Positions 62,771 to 64,000 of a stretch of 64,000 bases of DNA are shown here, piece by piece. The position numbers were made by a program, and so were the translations under genes. Within the stretch, counting starts at the first letter, position 1. Every line of letters begins with the position of its first letter. The stretch is from Ferriphaselus sp. R-1. Its GTDB lineage: Bacteria; Pseudomonadota; Gammaproteobacteria; Burkholderiales; Gallionellaceae. The stretch spans positions 186,001 through 250,000 of the forward strand of contig NZ_JQKP01000001.1 in the NCBI RefSeq assembly GCF_000746095.1. The letters are read 5' to 3'. The notes under the pieces were generated by a model. That model was not told the origin of the DNA and searched no databases. It was given only the letters and a program-made list of their open reading frames with translations.

Positions 62771-63082
62771 ATGGCAAGTCAGAAAATTCGCATCCGCCTG
62801 AAGGCGTTTGACTATCGTTTGATCGACCAGTCTGCTTTGCAGATCGTTGATACAGCCAAGCGCACTGGTGCCGTGGTCAAGGGCCCGGTTCCGCTGCCTA
62901 CCCGTATTGAGCGTTTCGACGTGCTGCGTTCTCCGCACGTGAACAAGACCTCTCGCGATCAGTTCGAGATTCGCACCCATCTGCGTTTGATGGACATCGT
63001 CGATCCTACAGACAAGACTGTGGATGCGTTGATGAAGCTGGATCTGCCTGCTGGCGTGGATGTGGAAATCAAGTTGCAGTAA
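62771..63082 (+). CDS. rpsJ: Ribosomal protein S10 (uS10)
   Basis: The start 62771 ([19 protein letters not shown]) gives the family length of 103 residues. Segments [13 protein letters not shown] and [17 protein letters not shown] are diagnostic. S10 also acts as NusE in antitermination. It opens the S10 operon, rpsJ-rplC-rplD here. Confidence 0.97.
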   Translation: MASQKIRIRLKAFDYRLIDQSALQIVDTAKRTGAVVKGPVPLPTRIERFDVLRSPHVNKTSRDQFEIRTHLRLMDIVDPTDKTVDALMKLDLPAGVDVEIKLQ

Positions 63083-63148
63083 TTGTAGTTTGTAGCACTG
63101 GATCGGCTGGCCAATTGTAGTCAGCCCCTTACTAAATAAGGAAATAAT

Positions 63149-63793
63149 ATGAGCTTAGGACTTGTCGGTCGCAAGATTGGCATGACCCGCGTGTTCACTG
63201 AAGACGGTTCCTCGTTGCCGGTGACTGTGCTGGACGTGTCTAACAATCGCGTTACCCAGATCAAATCCGCAGAAACTGACGGCTACACTGCCGTTCAGGT
63301 TGCTTATGGCGAGCGCCGCCCTGGTCGTGTGACCAAGGCTGCTGCGGGTCATTTCGCAAAGGCGGGCGTTGAGGCGGGTAGCGTACTCAAAGAATTCACC
63401 GTTGATGCTGATCAGTTGGCTGGCTTCCAGGTCGGCTCCGCTATCAGTGTCGATTTGTTCCAGGTTGGCCAAAAGGTCGATGTGACGGGTGTGACCATTG
63501 GTAAGGGCTATGCCGGTACCATCAAGCGTCACCACTTCAAATCGGGTCGCGCAACTCACGGTAACTCCAAGTCGCACAATGTACCGGGCTCTATCGGTAT
63601 GGCGCAGGATCCGGGTCGCGTGTTTCCGGGTAAGCGCATGACCGGTCATCTGGGTGATGTGCAGCGCACCGTCCAGAATCTTGAGATCGTCCGTATTGAT
63701 GCCGAGCGTCAGTTGCTGTTGGTTCTGGGTGCAGTGCCCGGTGCCAAGGGTGGTGATGTGATCGTGCGTCCGGCAGTGAAGGCAGGTGCATGA
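63149..63793 (+). CDS. rplC: Ribosomal protein L3 (uL3)
   Basis: This 214-residue large-subunit protein has [18 protein letters not shown] at the start, [21 protein letters not shown] and the C-terminal [27 protein letters not shown] before the ATG supplies a ribosome site. Its stop overlaps the rplD start. Confidence 0.97.
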   Translation: MSLGLVGRKIGMTRVFTEDGSSLPVTVLDVSNNRVTQIKSAETDGYTAVQVAYGERRPGRVTKAAAGHFAKAGVEAGSVLKEFTVDADQLAGFQVGSAISVDLFQVGQKVDVTGVTIGKGYAGTIKRHHFKSGRATHGNSKSHNVPGSIGMAQDPGRVFPGKRMTGHLGDVQRTVQNLEIVRIDAERQLLLVLGAVPGAKGGDVIVRPAVKAGA

Positions 63794-64000
63794 TGGAACT
63801 GAAGGTCATTAACGAAAACGGTCAGGCTGCGGCAAGCATGAATGCTTCCGACGAGCTGTTCGGTCGTGAATATAACGAAGCGCTGGTTCACCAAGTGGTG
63901 ACCGCGTATCAGGCGAATGCCCGTGCTGCGAACAGCAAGCAAAAGGGTCGCAGCGAGATCGCTAAGTCCACACGCAAGCCGTTCGCCCAGAAGGGTACTG
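63793..64000 (+). CDS. rplD: Ribosomal protein L4 (uL4), N-terminal part
   Basis: About 69 codons are present before the window ends. [20 protein letters not shown], then [20 protein letters not shown] and KPFAQKGT match L4. The start is ATG 63793, or the adjacent ATG at 63790, overlapping the rplC stop. In E. coli L4 represses its own operon; no such leader element can be judged here. Confidence 0.95.
   Translation, partial: MELKVINENGQAAASMNASDELFGREYNEALVHQVVTAYQANARAANSKQKGRSEIAKSTRKPFAQKGT

Overview
The window looks like a chromosome segment of a betaproteobacterium, probably in the Nitrosomonadales/Gallionellaceae neighbourhood. This placement is an inference from gene order and high GC, not a database match. 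The supporting blocks are mlaFEDCB-ibaG-murA-hisG-hisD, surE-pcm-nlpD, tesA/ybbA/ybbP, a betaproteobacterial-style MSHA pilus locus, and a tuf gene leading straight into the S10 ribosomal operon. Coding density is very high, and most operon junctions are 1-4 base overlaps.

Layout: (1) 1-4404, minus strand: rnfA-B-C-D-G, an ion-translocating ferredoxin:NAD oxidoreductase, with rnfG cut by the left edge. (2) 4537-6408: a Kup potassium transporter. (3) 6618-11045: two membrane-bound c-di-GMP proteins, one PilJ-like/GGDEF and one Cache/PAS/GGDEF/EAL. (4) 11047-13559: a phytochelatin-synthase-like protein, an NfeD-like protein and a leucine-rich-repeat/protein-kinase fusion. (5) 13595-14566: an outer-membrane beta-barrel. 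(6) 14680-26670: a complete MSHA-type type IV pilus locus (mshA, C, D, O, P, I, a PilN-like gene, J, K, L, M, N, E, G), followed on its far side by a PglL-like glycan ligase and a possible structured RNA. (7) 28951-33219: tesA divergent from ybbA-DUF559-ybbP, where the DUF559 gene is bounded by inverted repeats. (8) 33236-37366: a large multi-PAS/GGDEF/EAL protein. (9) 37465-39089: queA and an AT-rich island. (10) 39090-42377: surE-pcm-nlpD-radical SAM. (11) 42388-43506: a hemerythrin-GGDEF protein. (12) 43521-53246: a second, fully overlapping nine-gene type IV pilus/type II secretion-like operon, with a sigma-54-type activator gene just upstream (53381-54475). (13) 54594-61093: mla lipid transport, murA, hisG, hisD. 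(14) 61144-64000: tRNA-Tyr, -Gly and -Thr, tuf, rpsJ, rplC and the start of rplD.

The main theme is surface filaments under second-messenger control. Two separate pilus/secretion assemblies sit in one window with four GGDEF proteins, two of them also carrying EAL domains. Both assembly ATPases begin with an MshEN-like domain, a family known to bind c-di-GMP. The second filament operon has no family name I can assign. It is the best candidate for an undescribed system: PilM- and PilN-like parts are fused in one protein, the pilin-like proteins are unusual, and a putative dedicated activator stands upstream.

Other items worth attention are a 7-3-7 palindromic motif found at both ends of the MSHA region, an inverted-repeat-bounded nuclease-like gene, repeats inserted in frame in a permease, divergent genes whose start codons overlap, and a tuf locus that joins the two classical tuf neighbourhoods.
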